From: Sorex araneus
Taxonomy: Eukaryota > Chordata > Mammalia > Eulipotyphla > Soricidae
Length of the DNA: 64,000 nt
Direction: 5' to 3'
Assembly: GCF_027595985.1 (NCBI RefSeq)
Contig: NC_073305.1
Span: 27,572,134-27,636,133 of the forward strand
In this document: in pieces, positions 1-12,864 of the stretch
How positions within the stretch are numbered: position 1 is the first letter of the stretch
Layout: every line of letters starts with the position of its first letter
Made by a program: the position numbers and the translations under genes
Notes under the pieces: generated by a model
Database searches by the model: none
What the model was told of the DNA's origin: nothing
The model's input: only the letters and a program-made list of their open reading frames with translations

Positions 1-3000
1 TAGAAATAAAATTTTGGTTATTAACTGAATTTATTTTTTCAGTCTTTGTTTCCAGGTTGTAGTGCTGTTTAGTTTGTACTACTGATATCGTAAGGAGTAA
101 ATAAGGCAAAAAAGAAAGACTGAAAGGAGAAAGTTCTAGTTTTACACTTAACTGCTCTAGAACTCTTAATGAAAAATGTTTTCTCTGGATTCATTTTAAT
201 TTGAGATCAGTTCTGCTTAAATTTTTTAGTAGACGTTTCCTTATGTCTTTTAATTTTAGTTCATTCTTTCATTTTATGGATTTCTTTAGAAGAATCTTGA
301 TTCCCACAAGAGTAAGTTACTTGTTATCAATAGCTGCACTATTATTTTTTTCTTCAGTGTTTAGTGGAGTGGACATCTGTACAGTGTTCTAGAATATAGT
401 TCTGGAAATTGTGTTTATTGTCTGTAGTGTTAGTTCATGTTAATTTTTCTTACCAGTATTATTTTGTCACATAAGGTATTAAAAAATCAATAATTGTATT
501 ATCACCTGGCATATAAATGATGATTTTAAGTCCACACTTTAGGTGCCCCTACCCACGTTTTTCTTCATGGGGGCCTTCTTATCGAAAACTTACTTAAAAT
601 GTAGGCCGCTTTCTATCCTGTGTTCTCCCTTGCTGCTGTCTTTTTTTTTTTTCCTGTAATACTTGTATTATTCTAACATGCACTGTTCTGTTTCTTGTCT
701 GTCTCGTCTTTTGGAGTAAGCTTTGCAGGACTAAAGGTCTCTTTTATTCATTTTATCCAAGCTTTCTTCCAAGTTTAAAATAGGTAATAGACTTTATTTT
801 AAAAAAATGTAACAAACTTGATTTTCCTTTTATCTCAGGGTACTGTTTGAAAATATATTAATTTCAGAGGGATCTTTGAGGATTCTTTAGAATTTTAGCT
901 TTCAGTTTTCTGTATCTGGTAAATGATGTTAAGTGAAACTCATTTTTACAAGACCTATGAATAAATTTTACAATTATTTTTTAAATATTAACTTTATTTG
1001 TAGTATACAGAATTTCTTTCAAATGTGTACGTGTTTAAAATGTGGTTTTCATTTCTTGTCGAAGAAGGAGAGCTTTTAGTAATATGGAAGCAAGTGGTTA
1101 GGTGACAGTTAAAATTGTAACGGAATTAAAGGCAGCCATCATCAGATTCATTCTTCAATCTGAATAAAACCAGGACCAAGTGGGTTAGGAACAGATTGTT
1201 GGAAAACTGAGTTCTTCCTCTCTTCCTCCAGCTGTTCGGAGACTTATCAGGCCAAGAATTATGCATGCATTCACTTAACTAGAATGTGAGAGATAACTCT
1301 CATAAAAAAATACAATGCTGAAGCTCCTTAAGTTCAACTTATTACTATTGTAATAACTTTTGTAACTATGTATTATTTTATATTAAACCAGTAGGAAATA
1401 ACTTCTTTGTATTTGATACATTAAAAATATGATGACTCCCTAGTTTTAAAGTTTGTATGTTTTGAGAGAAGTCTTTTTAGCTTAATGTCAGCGAAGCAGC
1501 TGCTGTTTGAATTTACTTTGTAAAACACTGCATTATTCATTTCCATAAACAAAACTTCCTTAGTAACTATTTAGCATTAATTTATTTCTATTTATTTCAA
1601 TCAACCCTGTTGACATTCTATTTTAAAATTAAAAATATTCTTTGTGGAATCTAACAGGATTCTAAGAGCCTCTTTCTCTGCTTTTCTTCTGCTATGAGAA
1701 AAAATTTCCAATTAAAAATATTTTATTTACATTTGAAATATTTTATAGTACAATGTTCAATATTTTTATTATTTTAATAAAATTCATTAACAATATAGAG
1801 CTAAAGTAAAATTCTTATTAGTGATGTCTTAAAGTAGTGGTGTCTTTATTAAAGACAAACCATGTTTTTGATCTGGTAGATTTTCTCTCAGATGGCTTTT
1901 TGTGTGAATATAATAGTATTGATAGTACATACACAGTTTGTCATCTTGCATTCCAGTAGTATAAAGTTATTAGATATGTTTAAAGTAATTTATCATTTGT
2001 ACTCACAGCTTTTTATAGACTAATAGGACAAACAAAGTAGACATTGTGGTTTCACATGCCTTGAAACTTTTTCATCTTTGAAAATACTGGAATAGTCTTT
2101 GGAATTTTGTGCTTGCCTCTAGCAACTTGTGTGAGCCCTTCACCTTTGTACTCTTATTCATTATATACGCTCCCTTTGAGCAATTAGTCTTTTACTATGC
2201 TGTGTGATATTTGCTGTCATTTTCCTACAACAAATACGGGAGCAAATTGCTGTTTTATTTTGTATTGTTTAATTTTAAGCAGGTCATTACTTTACTTCCC
2301 ATTGGAAACCTCTTGGGCTTTTTAGCTTACTAACTAGTTATTTAATAGAGGAGAGAAGCAAACTTTTATTAAGTAACATTTATTTAAAAGAAACTTTCTT
2401 CTTACTAGTGCCTCATAGAGCATACATTTAGAGAATAGTAGTGTCTTATATAGTGCATTGGGTATGGGTTAAAAAAAATTTGAAATATCTGGATGGAAAT
2501 AAACATATCTCTTGTGATTGAGGCATGTAGGACTGTGGAAAAGATGAAGCCTGTGGAATTAGAAACTCTGGAGTTAGAGAAGAAACTCCTTGTGTCTAAA
2601 AACGATAGTGCTATTTGAAATAATTCTGAGAGAAGTCGTTTTTGAAGGGAAACTAACTCTAGCATAATTATTCTAGAGCCCAAATCTTTTAATTTGACAC
2701 AGACTTTCACCTTGAGCCATAATGCAGACACTTTTGGTCTTTCCTCTTCAGTATTTTAGAAAATGAAACTAGCTCAACTATTAAAATAGATTTTACATAA
2801 AACAAAAAAAATCAAGTTTAAAACAATATAAAGTCCTCAGATCTTATATGTTGTGGTGATTCCATTTCTGCAGTGAACTACACTTTTGAATATAGGGCAT
2901 GTAAACGACATTATTAATAGGCTTTGTATATATTTGCACATATATAGAATGTATAAGAGAAATATTCTCCAAAAATATTACTTTGTTGTGATTTTCATAA

Positions 3001-3132
3001 GTGAATCAAGCATTGATGTCCACGTCTTAAGGAAAAAGGCGTAGGAGTTTTTCATGAATGAAAAAGGCATAGGAGTTTTAACATGCATATGGTTAGGACT
3101 CAGATTCTAGAAGTCTTTGAGAGTATTATTGC

Positions 3133-3380
3133 TGTCACTGTCACTGTCACCCCATTGCTCATCAGTTTGCTCGAGCGGGCACCAGCAAAGTCTCCATTGT
3201 GAGACTTGTTGTTACTGTTTTTGGCATATCGAATACACCACGGGTCGTTTGTCAGGCTCTGCCATGTGGGCAGGATACTCTCGGTTGCTTGCCGGGCTCT
3301 CTGAGAGGGGCGGAGGAATCAAACCCGGGTTGGCTGCGTGCAAAGCAAACGCCCTACCCGCTGTGCTATGGCTCCAGCCC
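3133..3380 (-). mobile_element. Long-class shrew SINE (RTE-tailed)
   Basis: Read on the - strand it has the tRNA-like head, the body with GGCAAGCTACCGAGAG-type sequence, the RTE-like end and a TGACAG tandem tail. Short direct repeats AGTATTAT at 3122-3129 and 3386-3393 may be its target-site duplication. Confidence 0.85.
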
Positions 3381-3526
3381 AAGAAAGTATTATCAGACCT
3401 TCACAAATTTTAGTTTTCATGCCCTTAATTATGGTCTGTAAGTAAATTCTAGGGCTGTTACTTATAGGATATGAGTTTTTAGAATCTATTTTCAGGACAT
3501 GAGTCATAGCACATATAAAAAGAGTA

Positions 3527-3723
3527 TCACTGTCATCCCGTTGCTCATTGATTTGCTTGAGCGGGCACCAATAATGTCTCCATTGTGAGACTTGTTACTG
3601 TTTTTGGCATAGTGAATACGACATGGGTAGCTTGCTGGGCTCTCCGAGAAGGGTGGAGGAATCAAACCTGGGTTGGCCGAGTGCAAGGTGAATGCCCTAC
3701 CCACTGTGCTATCGCTCCAGCCC
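3527..3723 (-). mobile_element. Long-class shrew SINE
   Basis: Same family and orientation as the copy at 3133, with a shorter body. It is flanked by ATAAAAAGAGTA at 3515-3526 and 3724-3735. Confidence 0.85.
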
Positions 3724-3739
3724 ATAAAAAGAGTAGTAG

Positions 3740-3911
3740 TTTGGGGCTGGAGCAATAGCACATCGGGTAGGACATTTGCCTTGCACACTGCCGACCCAGG
3801 TTCGATTCCCAGCATCCCATATGGTCCCCTGAGCACCACCAGGGATGATTCCTGAGTGCAGAGCCAGGAGTAACCCTTGTGCATCGCCAGGTGTGACCCA
3901 AAAAAAAAAAG
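3740..3911 (+). mobile_element. Short-class shrew SINE followed by a transduced segment
   Basis: A full copy runs from GGGGCTGGAGCAATAGCAC to GTGTGACCCA and an A-run. It contains the pol III B-box-like GGTTCGATTCC. The right-hand target-site copy is not next to this A-run but about 280 bases further on; see 3912-4188. Confidence 0.9.
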
Positions 3912-4188
3912 AAAATGGACCATCACTGACTTTATTTCCAATACCTGCACTTCCCTGGGTGAAAAAGAGGGGGCAAGACTTTTCCAGAATGCAGGCCCCA
4001 AAACTGGCCCGGCCAGCCAGGGACAGCCACCCCTTGTTGCAGTCATCCCCAGCACCAGGCACAGCCGTCCAGTAAATCCTGGCACCTGCGGAGTGACTTG
4101 AGGGCAAGCCCGCGGGCAGCTGTGAGTGGCCAACCCGGAAGCCGGCCCTGCCAAAAAAAAAAAAAAAAGAAATAATAATAAAAAAAAA
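3912..4188 (+). mobile_element. Probable SINE 3'-transduced sequence with its own A-tail
   Basis: About 240 bases of fairly GC-rich non-SINE DNA end in a new A-rich tail (4153-4188). AAAAAGAGTAGTAG before the SINE (3726-3739) is repeated exactly after this tail (4184-4197), so SINE and extra sequence appear to have been inserted as one transcript. Confidence 0.6.
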
Positions 4189-7100
4189 GAGTAGTAGCAC
4201 TGAACTATTTAGTACAAAATTATAATCTACTTTTTAAAAGTTTTAAAATAATAGATATAATAAAATAATATAGTATATTACAAAGTGTATTATCTCACAA
4301 ACTATGCCTTTAAAGATGGGGAAAATGCGCCTTTATAGTTCTGTGTTTTACATGTATACAATAAATGTACTTCTCAGAATTGTCTTTACAGATCTGTATA
4401 GTACATTTAGTTGTGATTTGTTCTTTTATTATTTCAAATTCAAAAGTTTTCTATCATTTTCATGTAAACTGTTGAAGTAAAATAATAGTTTTTGTTCAAT
4501 TATTCCAGCAAATAATTCAGCTATACTTTCCTGCATGTTGAATGTAAAGGAATATAGAGTCTCCAGGATAATGTCTTCAGGAGTATACAGGAGGAAAATT
4601 TTTTTCATATTATTTTCAGTTGAAAAAGTTACAAATAACAAGCATTTTTTTGGGATTGCTCATTTCTTTGCCCAGCAAAAATGGATTAGTATATTTTATT
4701 TTTTCAGAAAATTGATACAGAAATTATATGATGTTTTATAAGTGTGTGCTTTTTGGTGGTGGTGGTAGTAGTAAAATAATGATGGTCTAACCAGAACTAT
4801 TTGCCCACCTTATAAATATCTGTATCTGAAACAAGACTTTTCTGAGAGCAATCAATCTTTAATAAAACTGTATTCCTAACTACTTGAGCTGATAAATAGG
4901 TTTGTTTTAAAGAAGTCAAGTTCATTTTGTCAATTTTCTATTTGCCCTGTATAAGATGTATTTAATTACTTTATTCCATCTATGTGTTCAAATTAATCAG
5001 ATTCTGCTACATATTGGTGCTCAAATTAGAATAATTCTTTAATCAACTGTGTTATCCATGCCATGGTAGGCAAGAATAGAAAAGCTACTCTTGGCATATT
5101 GAAGATGCGTACGTTTTATTTTCTATTGTAATTTAAAAGTAAAATCAGAAATATTGATTTCTACTTGACTGGAGAGATGATTTAGTTTGAATATCAGTCT
5201 GATCTTAATCAGGTGAGAATTAATTGAGTTGGAGGTATTAGATATTCAGTGATGTTAACTGAACCGTGATCAATCTAGAGAAGCTTTCTTTTGTACTATG
5301 TTAGAATTATCAAATAGCTCATACGCTGCAATGTAAAATAATCTTTTCATGTTCATCCTTCTACCTTCTTGTCTCATTAGATGCACCACTAAATTCATTC
5401 CATATACAGACTAATCTTTAAAGTAGCAAGCTAATAAACCACAATTTAATAGAAAATTAAAAGCATAATAATTTTGTCATAAAATGCTGTTGTCAGAATT
5501 TTATCATGCTGTATTTTCTAGTGCTTAGTTTTAAAACAAACTGATTTAAAGCTCTGCTTTTCACAAATATCTGAGATGTAAGAAAAAAAATCTTGGTTTC
5601 ACATATTTTATGTTTGACATTACAAGATTTAAGTGAGCAATACAGAATCATTTTATATCCAGAAATAAAAATAGAGTCAGTAGCATTCTGTTGGTCTGAA
5701 ATGTGGCATGGGCTTTTCATTTATTTTAAGAGTGTGATAACAATATCATAAGTGTTGTGAAAATATAAATGGTGAGATAACACCTCCATAGGACTTGTTC
5801 TTAAGTAGTAAAATTGTAAAGTCTTTAAATAAATCACAGCAAATCTGAAAGGATCGATTTGCCTTGTTAACTAGGGATACTACACTTATTAAATGTCTAA
5901 TTAAATTTAGTTTAACATATCTTTTTTCTTTCTTTTTTCTCTTTACAACCTAGCAATTGAACCTACTTATTAGCAAGGTTCTGCATGTTATGATTGTTGG
6001 AGTCTTCATTTTGGCAGTTGATGTGACAGTGTTAAATTAAAAGAAAGTCAGTAGTGTGATTTTTGATGGTGTCATTTTACCTTGGAAGGATGCTTTTCAC
6101 TTGGTAGGGGTAAAATGGGAATAGTAAGATTTATGTGGCTGTTTGCTTTGTGAAAAGGCATGTTGAAATTGGGCTTGAGAAGAACTGGCATTTAATGAAA
6201 CTAAGGTATCTGTGCAGAAATAGCCTTCGGAGTGTGAGGAACGGGATCTTCTTAATGAGATTTAGCAGGGGTTCCCCACCCAGTTGTTGCTATAAGTAGC
6301 AGTGCCCAGAATGAGTTTGTTTTGGGGTTTGGATGGTGGGTGCGGGTAGATTAGAGGTGACTTTTTCACTGTGCACATCAAATTCAGTTCTCTTAACTGG
6401 ATCCCTACTCTCTCTGTCACAACCATTTCTTCCGTTTAAATTTTTTGTAAATTAGATGCTTTGTAAAGTTGAAACCTGTGCAGAGTACCAAAGCACAGTA
6501 AAAACTTGTTTCTTCAGTTCTTATCTCTCAGATCACCCATTTTGCTCCTAACCACCGTGTCACTGTTCTTGTGTCAGATGGTCACCAGCCTGTCTGCAGT
6601 GACCCAAGGGTCCTCTAGGTGCATTCTGGGCTGATCACCATCCTCCCCTCCCCCCCATCCTGGCTGCCCGACAGCAACAGATGAATGAAGGAGGGGATGG
6701 GGGCCACTAGGCTGGTTGGAATCAGTGACAGTTTATTTAAGTCTTACAGTATTAGCTCTAGAGAAAGTCATGAAGGATTGGGGATAGCAATTACACATAG
6801 ATGCGGTTGAACATTATCATAAACAATGAACAGGTATAAAACCCTTCCTTCAGGGGAAGTTCTTCTAGGAGGTGCCAGTATATATCATAAGAATGTGTGT
6901 GTGTACATACACAGATTTGTCAATAGTCTTGAAACCACGTCAGCAAGTGGGAAGGAGAGAGTATTTATATTTATACTGACTTTGAACCAGGAGAAGGAAA
7001 AAAGAGGATACTGATTTCCTCTTTAAAAAAAAAAAAAGTTACAGTTTTAGAGTTTTCTAAAAAAAAAAAACCAAACATATTTTTTGCTTTATAAATTCTA

Positions 7101-8221
7101 CATGTTATATAATACAAACACAGTTAACACACACTAGAGGAATTGACTACCTTGTAAAGTATATTTTCTGTTACCATTTCAAGTATTTAAACATTGAGAT
7201 GGTTTGAGAACAACTTCCTTGATTAAGATTTTAGATTGTGAGCTCTAAATTTTTTTCAACTCTAACCATTTAGAGCCAGGGCCTTTACTGAACCCTTCAT
7301 GACTGGTGATTAATAATCAGGGTTGGCCCATTCTGGCTATCCCCATAGTGGACTGTAAAACTGCTTGCAAGAAAAAAAAAGTATAGTAGGCTAGTTAATT
7401 CCAAGTATTATTTGCACCATTGAATGTATCATCTTACTCTTGTGTAATGCTACTTCTTATTAGGAGAATGGGAGAGGTTCAAGTACTGAGATGTAAAAAA
7501 TGCTTAGAGGGCTCCATGTTTAGAAATTTGCCTTTTTTTGTTGCTGGTTGTTTCATCATTACCTATTTATATAACGACCTTAGGTAGGTAGAGGAGCAAA
7601 GAAGGCATATAAGAAAAACATATAGTGGAAGTCAGATTCATTCACTTACATTTCTTTTACATTTCATAGCCTTTTTTCCAACTCTATTAGTAACATTTAT
7701 GTATTCTTATATTTAGAAAAACCTCAAAATAGTCTTTTGAAAAAGATGGGTGCTGCTTTCCTCAGACATATTTGCCAGTGCTCATGTCCTACCTTTCTAA
7801 AGCAGATAGCACTTAAAATCTGAACGTGGCAATTCAACATTTTTCTCAGTTCTGTTTGGAGAAATCACTAAGCAGTATATAGAATACTTATTTAAATGTA
7901 TTTTGCAGAAATTCTGGAAAGTGGGGTGGGGAATTTAATTGAGGTATTTGATGTTATTTTTGATCACTGCAAAACTAACGTTCAGTGTAAAATAGAGCAG
8001 TCAGCTCCAATTAATTTTTTTTCCTGTAGTGATATGATATGGTGAGCCATCACCGCTCACTTCCAAGATTCTACATGTAGCATACTATCTATCTCATAAC
8101 TGGCCCAGGTTAAAACAGTTCTGTGGACATAGACAGTTCTGCTGTGTTCTTCCTCTGTTCTTACTGTGGAAAGGAGTAAATGGAATTTAACAGTAATTAC
8201 AAACATTTTTCCTGGAATTAG

Positions 8222-8395
8222 AAAAACCTGGTTTTAGGCCAGTCTGTGCAATGAATATTTATTACACTTAAAGAATTTCTTCACCTGGAAAATGAAGATT
8301 ATAAAAATGCTTATCTGATAGTGTTTTTTTAAATAAAATTCAATAATCTAATAAAGGTAAAGTGCCTGATACTTTATAAGTATCTCTTTGACATT
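8222..8395 (+). repeat. Probable MIR relic
   Basis: Worn resemblance to the MIR core, including a TTCTTCACCTGGAAAATGAA stretch. Confidence 0.4.
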
Positions 8396-8525
8396 ATCTT
8401 GTTCCTATTGCTGTATTGCTGACATCTTTAAATACTTTTTCAAAAACTATTGTGATGTTAAATAGGAAAAAAAGGAAGAATAAAAAGACTGTCTGAAATA
8501 AGAGTATCTTCTTTTTTTAATTTTT

Positions 8526-8685
8526 GTTTGGGGTCCACAGCCAGCAGTGCTCAGGGCTTACTCCTGGCTCTGTACTCAGGAATCATTCCTGGCAATACTC
8601 GGGGGTCCATGTGGCGTGCCCGGAACTGAACCTGGGTTGACTGTATGCAAGGCAAGCCCTACCCATTGTAATTATTTCTCTGACC
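8526..8685 (-). mobile_element. Short-class shrew SINE
   Basis: Complement of the short class; GGCTTACTCCTGGCTCTG and AACCTGGGTTGAC are recognisable. Confidence 0.8.
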
Positions 8686-8974
8686 AAATAGAATCTTTTA
8701 ATGAAAAATCAGTTTGGAACCATTTAATGTATTGCTCTTTTTGGATATAAACAGAATCATCCCCATTCTAGGTGCTATATACTCAGTGCTCCTTGTTGAA
8801 ATCATGTTTTAGTCTTACTAAATTTACATTCTAGTAAATGGAGATAGTGACTCTAAGTATCTCAGTAAAAATTCTATTTTAAATTTTAAATATCTATTAA
8901 AGTTTCATTTTTTAAAAAATAAATTTTGGATACAGCCATAACCCAAGAGTGCAGAGCAGCCTCAAAAATTATTT

Positions 8975-9150
8975 CTGGTGAGAGTGTAAGGTAAGGCACG
9001 GCACTTAGGTTACAAGAAGCTGACCCAGGTTTGATTCCTGGTACTACATATGGTCTCTGAGTGTCTCCAGGAGTGATCCCGTGAACCCTGAGCACATAGC
9101 AGGAGTAAGCCCAGAACACAGCTTGGCATGGCCCTAAACCTGCCCCTGCC
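8975..9150 (+). mobile_element. Short-class shrew SINE, diverged
   Basis: Recognisable by GACCCAGGTTTGATTCCTGG and GGAGTAAGCCCAG; ends in a CCTAAACC-rich tail. Confidence 0.7.
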
Positions 9151-9557
9151 ATTGCAGTATATAAAATAATTCTTCTGTTTGAAGAATATAGATAATTGCT
9201 TATGCCATGGGAGAGATGAACAAATATCATGTCTGTAAATATAAGGGTGAGTTTAATTGAATTAAATGCCATAGAAAATCAGAATTTTAAATTGACATTC
9301 ATTTGATTTATTTATTCATCTGCTTAATACCAATCAAGCAAATATATTTTATTGAATGACAACTTATACTTAGCTTCTATTCCTAGGATAATACATAGAG
9401 TTAAATGTTTCAAAATTCAGAAGAAATAAGATTATTAACAATGTTAATAATCTTAGCATTGTGCAGCCATCTAGCAAACCCAAATGATAATTGCAAAATA
9501 GGAAGAATTTCACTGTATCCAAATAAAGTCAGTTTAATTTTGGGGAAATTCATTTGT

Positions 9558-9696
9558 GGGGAAGGGACACATCCAGTGATGCTCAGAGCTTACTCCTGGT
9601 TGTGTGCTCAGGGAACACTTTTGATATGCTTGGAGGATCATATGGGTGCCAGGGATCAAACCCAAGATGGCCACATGTGTGACAAGCACCTTGCCT
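9558..9696 (-). mobile_element. Short-class shrew SINE, diverged
   Basis: Complement with GCTTACTCCTGGTTGTGTGC and GGATCAAACCCAAGATGG. Confidence 0.7.
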
Positions 9697-10323
9697 GCCT
9701 GAAACTCATTTAAAAAAGAATAAAAGTCATGTTATGTTCTTACAAAAGTTTGAACTGTTCACAGAAGAGATACAAAATTAAAACTGAAATTGGTTCTGAG
9801 CAACCCATATTACTTACTGAGGGTCAGACAATTGGATTTTTTTGACTTCCATAATGGTGCACAATCCACTGTCTTTTATCTCTTCTTTCTATGAAGATCC
9901 TTAAATACTGGTATTCCTCAGTGATTGCATTTTACTGTAATGCAGTCAGGACAGTTCTTCTGAGTGTTGCACAGACCTGTAGCTGAACATCGCTTAAACA
10001 TGTCTTTATCCCTTCTCCTTCCCTCAGTCCCCAAAGAGAAAGACACCAGTCATATACTGTTCCTTTTCAGACCCACAGTCTGCCACCATGCAGTCAGGCA
10101 GAGATTGAGGATTTACACTTGACTCCCCCTGTTATTCTCAAAACTAGTTGTATTCCTAGTCCCGTCAAGTTTCATCTTCTCCATTCCCCATTCTTCTGAC
10201 TTCATTTCTTGCCATCTCTTGTTGGGATAATTAATGTCTTCTTAACCAATTTTATTGTTATTGCCTACCTCCCCCGCCCGACCTAGTTCTCTGAAGAAGA
10301 TCTGATTTTGCCATCAATTGTTT

Positions 10324-10760
10324 CAAAATCCTTGAGGGGGGAAGAGGGAGCAGAGGGTGGAGGAATAATAGGTGGACTGTGGTGGAAGGTCATTTCACTT
10401 GGGTGGTGGGTGACGTGTGACAGAACATGCATTTGAAGAGGTGTGAAGCTGTACTTAAAATATATCTAGTGTAAACCGACATTACCACAAAGCTGAATAA
10501 AATTAAGACCTTCATGCGGATCTCCATTATCTTTAGGACAAAGACTAAACATCTTAGTATTGTTAGCTGCTTATAATTGATACATGACTCTTGTTTGTTT
10601 TGGAGCCACACCTGGGAATTCTCATGACTTACTCTTGACTTTGCATTTCACTCCTTTGGGCTTAGGGAACTGTAAGGGATGCCGCGAATCAAACCGGGGT
10701 TGGCCCTGTGCAAGCAAGTGCCCTATCTGTAATACCATTGCTCTGACCCCGATTTCTTTC
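10324..10760. repeat. Duplicated segment, copy 1
   Basis: About 440 bases closely resemble 12170-12625 in the same orientation. Both contain an L1-3'UTR-like stretch ending near AATAAAATTAA, the same following unique sequence, and a - strand SINE (10585-10750 here) at the same junction. Confidence 0.65.
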
Positions 10761-11048
10761 TTCCTCAAACTTTCCTTTGTCAGATGTATGCACAAGTATG
10801 GGCATACATATGCATGAGTGCTGAGACCTTCAGATGTCGTGCTGCTCAGGCCCTGTGGTGCTGGTGACCATCCGGGCCACCTCAGTGGTTCTCTGGGGAC
10901 CTGCTTGGGAGGTCATGGGAACTGGCATGGGCACATGCCTTTGATTGTCTAAACCTGGAATGAGCACATGTCTTTCATAAGCCTTCTCCCTTGTGTTATA
11001 TCTCCATGACTCACAACTCTTATTTTCTCTCTTCCTCATGGACTATCC

Positions 11049-11152
11049 TTAGCTCCCAGAGGACAGGAATCCTGTTTTATTCATGGAAACCTCAGAACCC
11101 ATCACAGTGCTAGGCACATAGTAAACAGTTTGAAAATGTTTGTTGAATGACT
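11049..11152 (+). repeat. L2 LINE 3' end
   Basis: GAGGACAGGAATCCTGTTTT, CAGTGCTAGGCACATAGTAA and TTTGTTGAATGA follow the order typical of the mammalian L2 end. Confidence 0.55.
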
Positions 11153-11239
11153 TAATGATATTTTATGAGCCTGTGGATAGGTTCCAAAAGAATATATGGG
11201 GAAAATGTTACCGAGTCAGCACCATTGAAGCTTGAATAA

Positions 11240-11295
11240 CGTGCTGGGCAGTGCCAGGTACATAGTAAGCACAACAGACACTTAACTAGTATTAC
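11240..11295 (+). repeat. L2/MIR-like fragment
   Basis: Short match to the GTGCCAGGTACATAGTAAGC type of end. Confidence 0.35.
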
Positions 11296-12169
11296 TTTTG
11301 CTCCTGTAATGAAAACAGGAACATGAGTGATTTTTTTCCCCCATCTTTTTTCCTACTTTAATAATTTCAGGAAAAAATCAATGAGTTATTTACAGTTAGA
11401 TCCAGCGCTTCGATACATTAAGGTGATGATAAGATTTGATGGTTTTCTATCTCTAGTACTGTGCATTTAACTTTGAAATAAAAAACATTTTTAAAGGTGT
11501 GTGTATAATGGAGAAGCCACTTGTTCAAAAGATGTACCTCATCAAAGATGCTAAAGTGTCAGAATGTTTTGTGTTTTCCATTGGGGTATTGATTTTAAAG
11601 ATGTCTTGGGCAAATATCTGTGGAATCTCTGGTCTTATTGTTTTGTTAAAATGTTTGCTGGTAAATGCTTGCTCAAAAATATTTACTTTTCACAAACTGA
11701 ATGTTTCCTAAATATATTCTCATCCACTCTTTTCCTCCATACTACTGTTGATAATATTTGGCTCTGTGTGTAGGTCGAATTAGGTCAATTTTTTTTTTAA
11801 GAGTTAGCCAAATAGGATCATTGACTCAGAGGTTGCAAAGAGACTCAAGTTTCTTTACTAAATTTCCTAAGTGAATGTAGACGTTTATGCTGTTGGTTAT
11901 ATAGAATAATGTGTCTGTATCCTTGTGATTTTGGTTTCCTTCAGTGTAGAAGTTCTTCGTAAAGAAAGAGTACAGACTACTATCTTTATTGTCTGTGCTT
12001 TGAACCTTTGCTGCTTTTGAAACTGGAGAGCTCGGAACAGGAGGGTGACCTCTTGTTGTCTTTGGGCACTTTTTACTTTACACCTTCCAGAAGAGATGAT
12101 GATTACTGAGAGCAGCCCAGCACTCGGACATTGTCTCCAAGGACCCAGCACTAGACTGCACTGCCCTGC

Positions 12170-12625
12170 CGCTGTTTAAAAATCCTTCTGAGAGGGGAAG
12201 AGGGAGCTCAGAGTGGAGGGGTCACAGGTGGACTTGTACTGGAAGGTCATTTTACTTGGGTGGTGGGTGTGGTGTGATAGAGCATACATTTGAAGAGGTG
12301 TGAACCTATACTCAAAATATATGTAGTGTAACCCAGCATTACCACAAAACTGAAATAAAATTAAAACCCTCTTGTGGAGCTCCATTACCTTTAAGACAAA
12401 GCTTGAACATCTTAATACCACCATCTAGTTATAATTGATACATGCCTTTTTTGTTGCGGTTGTTTTGGATTACACCCTACGATGCTCAGGTTTTAACTTT
12501 TGGCTTTGCACTCAGAAATCACCTCAGCAGATTGGGGTGGTACCAAATAGGATGCCAGGGGTCGAACCCAGGTTGGTCCTGTGCAAGGGACATGCCCTAC
12601 CCATTGTTCTATTTTTATCTCTAAG
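12170..12625. repeat. Duplicated segment, copy 2
   Basis: Partner of 10324-10760, with its own diverged SINE at about 12437-12620. The copies differ at many positions, so the duplication is not recent. Confidence 0.65.
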
Positions 12626-12706
12626 GAAATTTATTTTTGTGGTTAATAAGATATTAAAATATATTCAAAATTATATCAAATAATATCAGTTTTCATTTCC
12701 TTTTTG

Positions 12707-12864
12707 TTTGTTTTCGGTCACACCTGGCTGTGCGTAAGTCTTACTCCTGTCTCTCTGCCCAGGGATAACTCCTAGTGGGACTCTGGAACCATATGGGATT
12801 TCAGGAATCAAACCTGGTCAGCTACATGCAAGGCAACAGCCGCTCGACCTACTCTGGCCCCAAA
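12707..12864 (-). mobile_element. Short-class shrew SINE
   Basis: Complement with GTCACACCTGGCTGTG and ACCATATGGGATTTCAGG. Confidence 0.8.

Noticed and set aside
3504-4200. 216- and 163-codon frames on the - strand
   Set aside because: They run across two SINEs and their A-tails; the recurrent peptides (GDHMGCWESNPG type) are SINE translations found all over the window.
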